Origin: Nautilus pompilius
Taxonomy: Eukaryota; Mollusca; Cephalopoda; Nautilida; Nautilidae
Length of the DNA: 64,000 nt
Direction: 5' to 3'
Assembly (NCBI GenBank): GCA_018389105.1
Contig: JACATO010002140.1
Location: 229,501 to 293,500 of the forward strand
Shown here piece after piece: positions 52,101 to 62,256 of this stretch (positions are counted from its first letter, which is position 1; each line of letters begins with the position of its first letter). The notes under the pieces were generated by a model. That model saw nothing but the letters and a program-made list of their open reading frames with translations. It was not told the DNA's origin and made no database searches. A program made the position numbers and the translations under genes.

Positions 52101-53441
52101 TCCGTTTCTTAACATCTTGAATTCTTGTTCACGCTTCTGAAGTTTTTTTATTTTAAAAAAGGAATAATTTATTTTACTTATTTGGAGAAAAAAGAGTTTC
52201 ATTTATTTTCTCTGATATTGTCTACGCTATTTCCGCGTGACTCTTGAAATTCTTTCTCGTGTAAAAAATTATATAATCGAAACTAAATTAAAATAATTAT
52301 GAACTAAATATGACTTGCAATTAGTTTGTGCTCGACTGCTGATCATATAAGAAATATGTGGTGGTTCATCCAGGAAAACAACTAAAAATTGTAAATAATT
52401 TGTAAGAAATTTACATATGAATATTCCATTTAGTTCGTGGTTAAAATGTAAATCAGGACAGCTTAAGGTAATGAAAATAATATTTCTGATACATAGTGCA
52501 AGAGAGCCAACTCAAAGTTTAAAAAACGAATACACGAAATAAAACTACTGTATAAAAAATCCAATGTTTACGATTATCTCTGGATAAAACCTAATCCCTA
52601 CTTCATAATTAATGAATGATATTAATAACCAGGTGTCCATATTTACATGGTATTTACGTAACAATAAATGTGAAGTCTGGTATATGTTATATAAATGCAA
52701 TGCACAAATAGGCTTCCAGATTGTTAGGCCAATCATTGAAGATCAATTTTTGTCTTGTTTTCTACTGAATTACAGATGAAATAATCACATTTAAACATAG
52801 TTTGCACGTCATTATGGGTAACTCAGAATTAACTGGGCAGATTTTTAGCTATAAATTCTCGGATAAAACCCATATAGACGCGCCGAGTTTGTCTTTTTTT
52901 GGTCAACATAAGATTAAGAAGATCCATGGATGTAGTTTATTGTACTGTCTACACATACCTAGCGAAAGGATTCAATCAGAATTTAGAAAGGTTCAAACCC
53001 TGCATTAGAATTCATGCGACAGCCTACATTTTTCGGCTAATCCTTTGATTTCAAGAACAAGGATTCGCTGAACAAATAATTTCTGATCGGCTTCGCTGGG
53101 AACGTTTATTTTCATAATCGATAGCAGTTTTTAAAGCTTTTCGCTTTCCGCTGTGCGCATTCTACACAATATTCGAGTCCTGTACACCAGCAACGTCGAT
53201 AAAGGGTACACTCCAGTACTGAAAGGATGTGTGGGCTCGGGGTGAAATAAATCAGGTGCCTTTCTTTGTGTTTTTGAAATAAATTACTTTAGAAAGAGGA
53301 GCATTCGAAATCTTATAGATGGTGGTCACTGGGTAAAATTAAAAGCTGAAGACGACTGGGTATAGTTGCTATAAAAGTAAGTTTTTAATAGTGCCATTTC
53401 CTAGTTAAAAGCACAGATTAACTATTCAAAGTGCAAAAAGC
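49121..53441. other. Mostly AT-rich DNA, no gene recognised
   Basis: The part at 49250-49760 is less AT-rich and has a 120-codon plus-strand open frame (49251-49613) with no domain that I recognise. It might be a diverged element or an exon, but there is no support beyond length. The rest is AT-rich without features. Confidence 0.45.
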
Positions 53442-53569
53442 ATCACGTTGATTATAGCCCATCTATACGTTTAACTAATAATTACTCGCTCTGTAACAGT
53501 ATAGATGAGCTATAATTCACGTCATTTTAAGATCAAAGAATATCACGTCGATTATAGTTCATCTATACG
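53442..53569. repeat. Triple 25-base repeat, middle copy inverted
   Basis: CACGTTGATTATAGCCCATC and the bases that follow (53442-53469) recur as CACGTCGATTATAGTTCATC and the bases that follow (53542-53569), exactly 100 bases later. Between them an inverted copy, GTATAGATGAGCTATAATTC followed by ACGTC, lies at 53499-53523. The flanks of the outer copies are also similar, so the outer pair looks like a tandem duplication of about 100 bases. Copies one and two could form a stem of about 25 bp with a loop of about 29 bases. Confidence 0.8.
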
Positions 53570-54981
53570 ATTAATTACTACTAATGGTTATCTAACAACT
53601 TATTCCAGTAGCAACAACTAGTCCCGGTTGTGCTGAAGGATACCTTAAATTTGAAAGTAATGGCGGCTACCAAAAAATAAAATAACGTAATCCCTCTTGA
53701 ATTTAACAAACCGGTAATTATTAGGTTTGCAGATATAAGATGTGCAATGTTGCACTAACATAAAATAAAATCTGTAACATACGTTACTGTAAGCAATAGC
53801 AGAATTTTAAACTAATAGCGAGGTTTTCACCCTTCGCGTTAGTATAAAATCGACGCTGGTTTCACCTCTACTAAAATGGCTGCCTATTTTAGATCGATTT
53901 ATTAGGGAGGGCAGATTAGCGTGGCGCGTAGCGTCTAATCTCGTCGGTGCGGCTGCGGTACGATAGCAGGATTGTTGCCGGCTTTGACTGGCGTTCATCC
54001 ATCGATGTGGCTGGCATCTTTCCCCCTTCAGAAAACAGTCTGTCTGCTTTCGCATACTCCAGTTTTCAGTCGTTAATCATAAGAACGGTCTCGCAGACTT
54101 CGGTCCTCTTTCAGGTTAAAAAGAACAGAGAAGTTATTGGGGTCGTGCTACTTACGCAAAGTAGACACTTACATCGGCCGACGCCGCGGTGGAGAAGTAT
54201 GTTAAAGCGTTGCATCCCCGCAATAAAAACAGTAGTAAATCTTTAGTGAATCGGTGTGGCCGGTCTGCTGGGGCTTGGAGTCAAACTTCAACATTTCTTG
54301 CGAATCAACTCGGTTTGGTAAATCCCACCGTAGCGCGTTTTCTTTCCAGTCACTCGATGTTTTTTAAAAATTTCTCCGGGAACTTTGGTTTTCTTCTATA
54401 GCTAAACAGAAGGTTAAAGACGGAAGTGCCCAAGACCTACAGAAATGGTAGCGCTAGTTAACAGTAACCATGGTACTGAACTTATCTCTGATCTTCCAGT
54501 TAGTAGAGATTTGATATTTAGGTTACTCAAGTTACTTCGTATTTCATGTGATACCAATCCATTAAAAAATATCAGTCAAGCTTTTTCGTTTTGTTTTGCT
54601 TTTCTTAAAAAGATTTTAGTTGCATATGGCAGATCAAATATGGTATCTCAGAATAATTAAAGGTTGGTCAGCGTTCAGTGGACAACCAGTTATCTTATCT
54701 CTCTTGAACAGCTGTTGTAACGAACTAAAATGTCATCTTTATTTATCTACTTATGTATTTATTATATTTGCATCACATTAAATATTAAAGATTATAAATA
54801 CATGCAAATGTCAATTAGAGATGGTCTTTCGGCTCTTCAAGTTAATCATAAAAGTGACGTATATGAAAAATCAACTTTGACATTAATTATATTCATTTAT
54901 AACCCAGGCGGGAAGTCTCTGGTATTATCTTAAGTCACCGTCCTCTCAGAGTACCTGTCCAGCACTTTTACATATCTCCAC
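53570..54981. other. Unassigned DNA with a CpG-richer patch
   Basis: The sequence from about 53830 to 54260 is richer in CpG than its surroundings, for example GCGTGGCGCGTAGCG near 53918. It contains AAAATGGCTGCC (53873-53884), similar to a YY1-type ATGGC site. It could be a promoter or a GC-richer repeat. No coding sequence is recognisable downstream, and the remainder is AT-rich. Confidence 0.35.
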
Positions 54982-55261
54982 TAGGGTGGCTTTATTTTTT
55001 GACTTTTGATTTTTCTTCCTCGCAACCCATGAATTTGTTTGAATATATGTAAATCTGCGACACATACAATATGAAAGGGTTTTAAGAAAGTTTAGAGGTA
55101 GCTCAATGTACTTAAATCATTTTCTTTTTTAAGTGCAATTTTCACCACGAGTTAGGCCCCGTCCGTGATTGCATCACTTTTATTGCAAACATGTGTTTTC
55201 AATATGAGTAATTTGCATGACGTAAGCTCTCATAATATTGCGTCCCGTTTGATCGCAAGCC

Positions 55262-55297
55262 TATAAAAGGGGAAAGCAGGGAGTACATGTTTCAGTT
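55262..55297 (+). promoter_or_regulatory. TATA box and initiator
   Basis: TATAAAAG at 55262-55269 is followed by TCAGTT at 55292-55297, an arthropod-type initiator. Its A, at 55294, lies 32 bases after the first T of the TATA box, the usual spacing. Transcription would start near 55294 and run into the spliced leader. It fits the broken coding region downstream and is probably the element's own promoter. Confidence 0.65.
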
Positions 55298-55339
55298 GTT
55301 AAGTCTGAACTCGTTCAGTGCACATCTTAAAAATAAGGT

Positions 55340-55471
55340 GTAAGTACTTTACCTATTTTGTATCAATGTTCATCATTAGTTTTTGTGATAAATTATTTTT
55401 TCATCTATTTTTTTTTTTAATCTACATAATTTCTAATTCTATTATATTTAATCCTACTTGTTTCATTTCAG
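55340..55471 (+). other. Predicted 132-bp intron in the 5' leader
   Basis: The donor GTAAGT at 55340-55345 and the acceptor TTTCATTTCAG ending at 55471, preceded by a long T-rich tract (about 55397-55420), make a convincing small intron. It ends three bases before the first ATG (55475) and would remove an AT-rich spacer between the promoter-proximal leader and the coding region. Confidence 0.65.
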
Positions 55472-55474
55472 GAA

Positions 55475-57705
55475 ATGGATGGCTCCAAGTATAGTACCAA
55501 ATACGCGTCCTCAAACAAGTGTTTATCTGCTTGGAAGTGAAATTACGGGATCCAAGTTACCATCAATCAGACAAACTCATGGTCTTTTTCTTTATCGCCA
55601 CCACAATGTACTAGAAGAAGCCAGACGAGATGGATCAACCTATGTAATTCAGAAAATTCTGCTATTCTGGGAGAAAGGTAGAATATCGACAAAGGAAGTA
55701 CACCATTGCAAGAAGACGCTCGAGAGATCGTTCGAAAAGTGGAGGCTGCTCAAAAAGAACAACGGTCGAACATCAGTTACTCAAAAGTCTAAAGAAGAGG
55801 AGTCTATTCGTGTGGTCGATGATCTTTTTGGCATTGCGCATGCAGATGCCTTAAAAAGAATTTCTATCCCCGAAGATCGTGAATTTTCGATAGCACAACG
55901 ACAAAATGGGCGAGTCGGTTGTATGACTGGGGTTGATGCCGTTCTACACAAGAAAGAACAGAGATCTGTTTGGAGAAAAATGGACGCGCATCAATGACGC
56001 ACATGTGAAACTTCAAGGGTTAAAGTAATGATGTTTATTCAAGGAGTGAATCAGATCCCAAAGACAAATCTGATGAGTCCCAGAGTACTGCTGATTCAGC
56101 ACCTACCACAAGCGATCAGGGCCGTCGGCGTGGTGGAAAACGAGTCATTGCTTCTAACATATCTGCTGTTCTCGACCGTACTAGACTCTGACAGAAAGGC
56201 GACAATGGTAATACTTGGAACAGCTAAGGCCCTGGGTCATGATGTCACAGAATTGTCACTCAACCGGCAGACAATACAAAGTCCTCGTCAGAAATATAGA
56301 GACAACGTTTCATCTTATCAAAGAAAATTTTCAGGTAGAATTTCCTCTTAGTGCACTGGGACGGGAAAATTCTGCCAGTATTACTGGAAAACAATATTCT
56401 GAGCGTCTACCAATTCTCGTCTCAGGAAGCGGTATTTCTCAATTACTAACAGTAGCGAAACTACCTTCTCCAACTGGAGAAGCTCAATCTACTGCAGTCT
56501 GTAATGCACACAGAAAGTGGGAAATTGAAGAAAGGGTTCAAGGTATGAGTTTCGACACAACTAGTTCGAACACAGGAAGAACCAACAGGACTTGTTCCTT
56601 GAATGAACACAACCTCGGGCACAACCTTCTTTACTTTGCCTGCCGTCATCATATTTATGAGCTTGAAATATCAGCGGTTTTCAAACATTGCAAGGGAGAG
56701 TCGTGTGGACCAGAAATGCCCCTCTTCAAACGATTTGCATCTAAGTGGCATTGTCTTGACAAACAGAATTTCCAGGACGGTTTCACTGATCCCGTCATAT
56801 GCCAATTTATATCACAGAAGAAAGAGGAGATTATGCTATTCATCGATTCACAGTTTTCTGAAGCTCAACCGAGAGACGATTACTGAGAACTACTGGAGCT
56901 GGCAAGCATCTTCCTATTAGTTCCAGCAGCAGAAGGCGTCCATTTTATGACTCCAGGGGCCGTGCACCATGCCCGTTGGATGTCAAAAATAATTTACACT
57001 CTGAAAATATGCCTATTTTGTGGCCAGTTTCACATTTCTTCTCGCGAGGAGAAGGATCTCAGAGATATCTGACCTTTTGCAGTATGTCTCTTCATTAAAG
57101 CCTGGATCACTTGTCCTAGCGCACCCTGTGCTCCTGCAGATGACCTTCAATTCCTCATAGATTTGCTGGGTTACTCGTCAATACATCCAGGTATTGCACA
57201 AGTCGCCTCAGCCGAATTGTCTAACCATCTATGGTATCTTTCAGATGAATTGGTTGCGCTGGCCTTTTTGATGACAACACCTCTGCCTCGACTAAGATTC
57301 AGATGATTCACGCGCTGAATGCAAAAAGGTGTACGGAGAATGACAAAATGGCTCCTAAAAGAGTTAAAGTTGATCTAAAAATGTTTGAGTATAAGACACT
57401 ACAAAATTTCGTCACAAGAAGTTCACGCACTTTGTTTACAAATGTTAATCTATCTCAGGACTTTCCCAAGGAAAATCCAACGACCTGGAGTGAATTGGAG
57501 GATTATAAGCGAGCGGAAGAGAAGGTGAAAACCATCAACGTTGTTAACGACTCTGCCGAGAGAGCGGTTGCTCTCATTCAAGAATACAACACAACAAACA
57601 TCTTACAAAGAATGAAGAGCAGTTTCAGTTTCTTATACAAGTTGTCAACGAACACCGCCGTCGTTTCCCAAATACCTTGAGAATAATCTTTCTGCAGCTG
57701 AATAA
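55475..57705 (+). pseudogene. Broken RNase-H-like transposase-type gene, unnamed family
   Basis: The coding sequence opens with ATG at 55475 and soon changes frame (to the frame of ATG 55479). It then shows conserved-looking blocks: SEITGSKLPS, VVDDLFGIAHADALKRI with PEDREFSIAQR (about 55810-55900), DRKATMVILGTAKALGHDV (about 56190-56250), RLPILVSGSGISQLL with KLPSPTGEAQS, SFDTTSSNTG (Asp codon 56554-56556), CRHHIYEL (Cys 56641), QPRDDY, GAVHHARWMSK, HLWYLSDELVALAF (Glu 57247) and NDSAERAV. An Asp block followed by Cys-x-His-His and a late Trp/Glu block is reminiscent of hAT-like RNase-H transposases; catalytic assignments are inference. I recall similar long uncharacterised proteins in other invertebrate genomes but cannot name the family. 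Lesions include stops at 55995-55997, 56884-56886 and 57070-57072, a one-base loss in a T run near 57267, and several other frame changes. It is not functional. Confidence 0.75.
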
Positions 57706-57706
57706 A
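57701..57706 (+). terminator. Polyadenylation signal overlapping the stop codon
   Basis: AATAAA at 57701-57706 overlaps the TAA stop (57703-57705) of the transposase-type pseudogene. A second AATAAA lies at about 57793. An overlap of this sort leaves almost no 3' untranslated region and is typical of compact mobile elements. Confidence 0.55.
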
Positions 57707-57913
57707 TTTAGTTTTTCATGTGTATTCATTTTAGGTATATAATATACAAAATGTTAAAACTTCATGTTGCTTGAGCTACCTAAAAATATTGGAATAAATG
57801 GTTCAAAATTTATATGCAATGTGTTTTTTTTTTCACCAATTAAAACTATTTTGAGGGTTGTGATCACAAAGATGTTTCGAATAATTTTTCTGCCCTATAT
57901 CAGGGCCACCCTA

Positions 57914-60900
57914 ATATACTGAAAGTAGAAGTACATTCCTTCCTCTATTATTAAAATACGCTTACGAACTAAGGTTTTATAAAAGATTGTAATCTCCCCT
58001 GTTGTTTGAGAGCACGTGAGAGCAATAAAGTTCAGAATAACTAACTATTTTCTTTTTCTTCAAATTATTCATGTAAAACGTCCGTGTATTCTCTCCGAAC
58101 TATCCTCACTCTTAGTAAGGAATGGGCACCAAGCGTGGACGATGCACGTCGGTGCTTTAAACAAGGGAACAGTCATCTCTGGCTTCCTCAAGCGGAACAG
58201 TTCTGTTCAGTCACCTGGGATTCCGTCACCTACCTACCGTCTCACTACGCCGCCTATCCACTTAGAGTTCTATTGCATAGTCGTGCCGAGATGTTCCCCT
58301 TCTCAACCATATGTTAATAAGCCACGCTGCAGGTAGTGGCATGATCATCGCGACCTGTATGGATACATTAAGGTGTGCTGCACCAAAACTGCAGGCCACA
58401 TAAGATGTTTCGGCAGTGTACCGCACCATCCGGTCCAACAAACTTTAAATCGATGCGAATATGCAGGAAGGAAACATTTTAGATTAAATTTCCCATCAGC
58501 TAGCTCGCGTAAATGGAGATCGGCGCTGGGACAGATGACACCAGAGCCGTTCTAATGAGGCCAGTCTGGAATAGAATAAAACTTCGTGATCGTGTCCATC
58601 CGGGAACTCCATAATAAATAACATCCCAAATAAAACTGAATCAGGGGAAAGTAAAAGGGTTCTTTTGGTAGGAGATTACGTACAGGTTTATATCAGGTAA
58701 GGAAATACACAAAAATATTCCTCCCATAATTAAAATTTTGTTCACCTAAAGACTGACACAAATTCCTCTGCATGTAGCAACTTATTAAAATTCTAATAAA
58801 TATTCAAATCAGAAATCGATTTGTGGAGTGTAGAGGAAAACAAGTGGGCCCAGAGAGAGAGAGAAGACGTAATTCTAGCATAAAGGATTAAACAGAAACT
58901 AATTAGAGGCAGTCAGCAGACGGTGCGGTCCCGCCTGGCGCCAATGCACGATGTTTATGACCTCCTGTTTATATTGGCTGTTCAATGGAATACGGACCAT
59001 GAGTAATCTTACATAGACCCGTTTTTAATGCAGCCTCCTGCGTATGGCTGAGGCTGATGCCAGTCTTCTTGTGGCCGGGGAGACATCAGAAGCAAGCTGG
59101 ATCGGTGCTGACGTTCTGTTTTTCCGAGCCGAAAGTGACACAGCGATTGTCTTCCGGAGTTGTAGGCCGTGTTCCACTCAGAACTGTTGTCTAGACAGTA
59201 TCTCCACGTCCAGTCGAAATATTCACCGTAGCCGAGAAACCACACTTCTTTTCGTATTTTCTATTCCGTCGCCCGTGACCGTCCAGCCTCTATCCTACCA
59301 GCAGTCCTCCACCTTAGAGAAACTTCCGGTTACATGTCTGCGATACTGCCCTTCAAAACGAACATTCTAACAAAGCCAGAACTGATATAAAAAAAAAAAA
59401 ACAGGACAGTTTATTTATATTCTATCAGTTTAGAAATTTAAACCCTCTCCGCTTTGTTGCCCTTTTATATCATATGCAATAATTTTCTCTTTTTGTTTTG
59501 TCGTATCTATTGTTTTATTTTACTTTATATATTATTCTTTCGTTTGGTCATTTTTCTTTCAGTGCCCCCTCCCACTCTCTGCCGACCAACATCGAACTTG
59601 GTAAAACTAAATATATTTCATCTTCACGTAACATTATACAGAAATTTGAAAATAAAGCTGTATTTTATGTAGTTTTTATTGACGCTCCTTTTATTTGACA
59701 TTTACTAGTATTTATTCATGAAGAAGAACGATACAGGGTGATAATTAACTTTGCAAATAGAAACAGAGTTCATCGGATGTAGAAAGAAATTATTTGATAT
59801 TTGTTTTGCGATGACGAATTTCTTCGATGCATTAAAAAGTTGAAACTGGAGTGGTGATGGTTCTCGCTCTTGCTTCTGCCAAGTTCTTAATCCCTTTTGA
59901 AACTTCCATTTGTTAGAGTCCGTTTTTTCAGCTTGTAAGGATAATATCGGCTTACCAGATCGATTGATATTTAGGCACTGAAATTGTAACGAGATTTGGC
60001 GTACTCTGGATTAACCCTCGCAGAACAGACAGGTTCAGAGGATCGCCGGGGTCGGCGCAGAACTACCGAGCCAGGAACCGATCAATGGCCAAAACCTTAA
60101 CGAGCAAGCGCACTACATCAATAGAAATGCGAAAATAACAGATTAACAGCGACCTGACAAATTTCTCTTCCGATACAGGTAATCCAATATGTTACATATG
60201 CCGAAATGGTTAGTTAGAAAAATAATGAAAAATTCTAACTTTCGAAAACTTTTCCTTACCAGCTTCATTCGGGTTGAGTTTTCACTAAAGGTTTGCATTA
60301 AGTGTTTCTATCCTTTAGTTTGTTTCAGTGATTTCAGTTGATCTTTAATCCGATAAGATTTTATTCTGTTTTTGCATCATCGCTTTACCTTACTGTGCCA
60401 GATAAACTTCCCAATCTGATATTACCTTTTTTGTGGATGGTTAAAGTTTCGTATCAGATACCATAGGTATCTATGGTAGATTTCTTACATTTTCTTTAAA
60501 TAGCTGCGCTGCTCATGATTACTGACGGAGCAATCTGTACTACTTGACAGCGATTACATGGCCATACATGGTCCGATGACCTGTGAACTTTTATTCTGCT
60601 CTTTTGTGGGTTTCTGTGCCTTGTCAATGTATGTCCTACCGTAGCCAGAAAAGACGAAGCAAGCTGTATCCACGGCAGACCCCTGGGTCTTGCTTTAGAG
60701 CCAAAACATCAACTGAGTTCTTACTGTTACAATGCTTCGGTGGATCATATAGAAGTACTTAAAGCCTGGGCTTAAGGAATAAAATTGTGGTGGTATTTGG
60801 CTCCGTTCTGATAGCTATTTATTGGCTCATCTCTGCTGTGGTTCTGATAAACTGCGCAAGTTAGCCACTGTCCTCGAAGCCGAAAATCATCTTAGTTCCG

Positions 60901-61440
60901 CACAACTTTCTTTACCATGCTGTTACACGCATTTTTCCGTTTTATTTCGACTTCCAATGGACTTATATATTGTAGAAAGCAACCAATGTGTGCTTCTCCC
61001 TTCTAACACCAGTCAGCAGTTTGACTACAAGAAAGTGGCTATTACGTTTCTTCACCATGGTAAAATGTGACAATTCGGTGAAAGTTCAGATAACTTAGAG
61101 TGATCTCCCCTAACATACGACCAGATAAGGAATGCGTCATCCAGTGGTCATGTCTATGGATTCTTGTTAGTAGATATTATTGCTGGGCCTTATGTGAATA
61201 AATTTTCGATGTTAAGGCTGATTGTGTATCTGAATGTTGGACAGACCAGTTCCTAATATTGTCTAATAAATTATAAGTTTTATGTATGCAGCGCCGCTCT
61301 GTCGAAAAAGAGAAACCAGAACTTTCTAAAGATGTTTTTGGCATAAAACGGTGCGCTGATCCACGGTAACTTATCGTGAGTCTCATTGTATCATTAATCT
61401 TCGTCAGACCTATGCAGGAGGTGGCTTTTTATAGTAATGT
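57914..61440. other. Unassigned DNA, no gene recognised
   Basis: Two less AT-rich patches, at 58070-58580 and 59030-59370, have open frames of 77-108 codons without recognisable domains. I saw no tRNA-like boxes or matching second copies. The rest is AT-rich. Confidence 0.45.
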
Positions 61441-61702
61441 GATTCATTTTTGCGGCGTGGCCTAACGGGTAGCAAGTTAGCTTGTGAACCGGAGGGTTGC
61501 GGGTTCGATCCCCGGTGAAGTCGGAGGTGCGTGCAGCTGCTGCTGAGAGCCAACAGAGCTTTAAAAAGCTGTACAGGATGATGGCATTCACTTACCTCCC
61601 TGCTAACTCGCACTGGGCCAGCGCGGCAGGGTTTGTCCCATTTCTCCTCGTACAATCTGTCCAACAACGGACTTCAACTGGCTGGTGACGTGACGATTCA
61701 TT
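61441..61702 (+). mobile_element. tRNA-derived SINE
   Basis: The head starts at about 61451. TGGCCTAACGGG (61458-61469) fits the A-box consensus and GGTTCGATCCC (61502-61512) is a clear B box. Between them, TTGTGAA sits where an anticodon loop would be, suggesting a histidine-type (GTG) origin, although the stem does not pair well. A GC-rich body of about 180 bases follows. GATTCATT is found just before (61441-61448) and just after (61695-61702), a possible short target duplication. The body shares CGGAGG and GCTGTAC phrases with the 25.4-kb SINE, so the two may be distant relatives. Confidence 0.8.
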
Positions 61703-62019
61703 CTTACCTATTTCATCTTAGGTTTCTTCCAGTCGGTATTGTTGAATCCTTAGACATCATTTTGTAGTTTTTTGATTTTATTTCATTATTACCAATTGGT
61801 TAATTATAACTGCGGCTTCCCCCCGTTGAACCTGGAAGGACTATGGGAGCTCTTATCCCTCTTTACCTGCACATTATGATATTGAAGCTGCAATATTTAC
61901 AGAATAATCCTGGCTTATTAAAGAAATACTCATTCCTGACGTCTTCGCGTCATCCGGTTCTAACTTCGAGATGGAAGACGTGTCGCAGAAATGAGTTAGA
62001 AAGGGAAGGTACCAACTTC
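61703..62019. other. Unassigned DNA
   Basis: Contains no feature that I can support. Part of it may be the far end of the neighbouring minus-strand SINE. Confidence 0.4.
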
Positions 62020-62256
62020 AGTGAGTTACCTCGGTGCGGTTGGAAGGATCTCGGCCGTGATCAAGATAAAATCCAGTGGAAATTTGCCGGTGAAACATTT
62101 ACTACAAGCATCCGAAAAATCTCTACTAGAATTATTAAACCAACGTGGGTCGCGTAGTGAAAGAGAGAGAAAGGGAAAGCAAATAAACTGGTCCAGACCA
62201 GGATTCGAACCCAGGCTATCATACCATGCCGACTACTACTGGACTGCCGCGCTGCA
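62020..62256 (-). mobile_element. tRNA-derived SINE on the minus strand
   Basis: Read on the minus strand from about 62256, GCGGCAGTCCAGTAGTAG is A-box-like and GGTTCGAATCC (plus-strand complement at about 62200-62210) is a perfect B box at the correct distance. A pyrimidine-rich stretch and a body of uncertain length follow. The left boundary is a guess, since no target duplication was found. Weak pairing in the stems argues against a real tRNA gene. Confidence 0.7.

Larger units (their letters stand above)
54982..57913 (+). mobile_element. Transposon-like element with TAGGGTGGC inverted ends
   Basis: TAGGGTGGC at 54982-54990 is matched by its inverse, GCCACCCTA, at 57905-57913. Together they enclose 2932 bp holding a promoter, a spliced leader, one long decayed coding region and a polyadenylation signal, all on the plus strand. 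Identity beyond the nine terminal bases is weak, with a shared CAACCC some 40-60 bases in. The flanking eight bases differ, so a hAT-like 8-bp target duplication is not seen; a TA duplication would be possible if the true ends start at GGG. I infer a cut-and-paste DNA transposon of uncertain superfamily. The alternative is a once-domesticated gene that happens to lie between two short inverted matches. Confidence 0.6.

Noticed and set aside
61451-61525. Functional tRNA-His gene
   Set aside because: The A and B boxes are good, but the anticodon and acceptor stems do not pair. The sequence continues into a SINE body.
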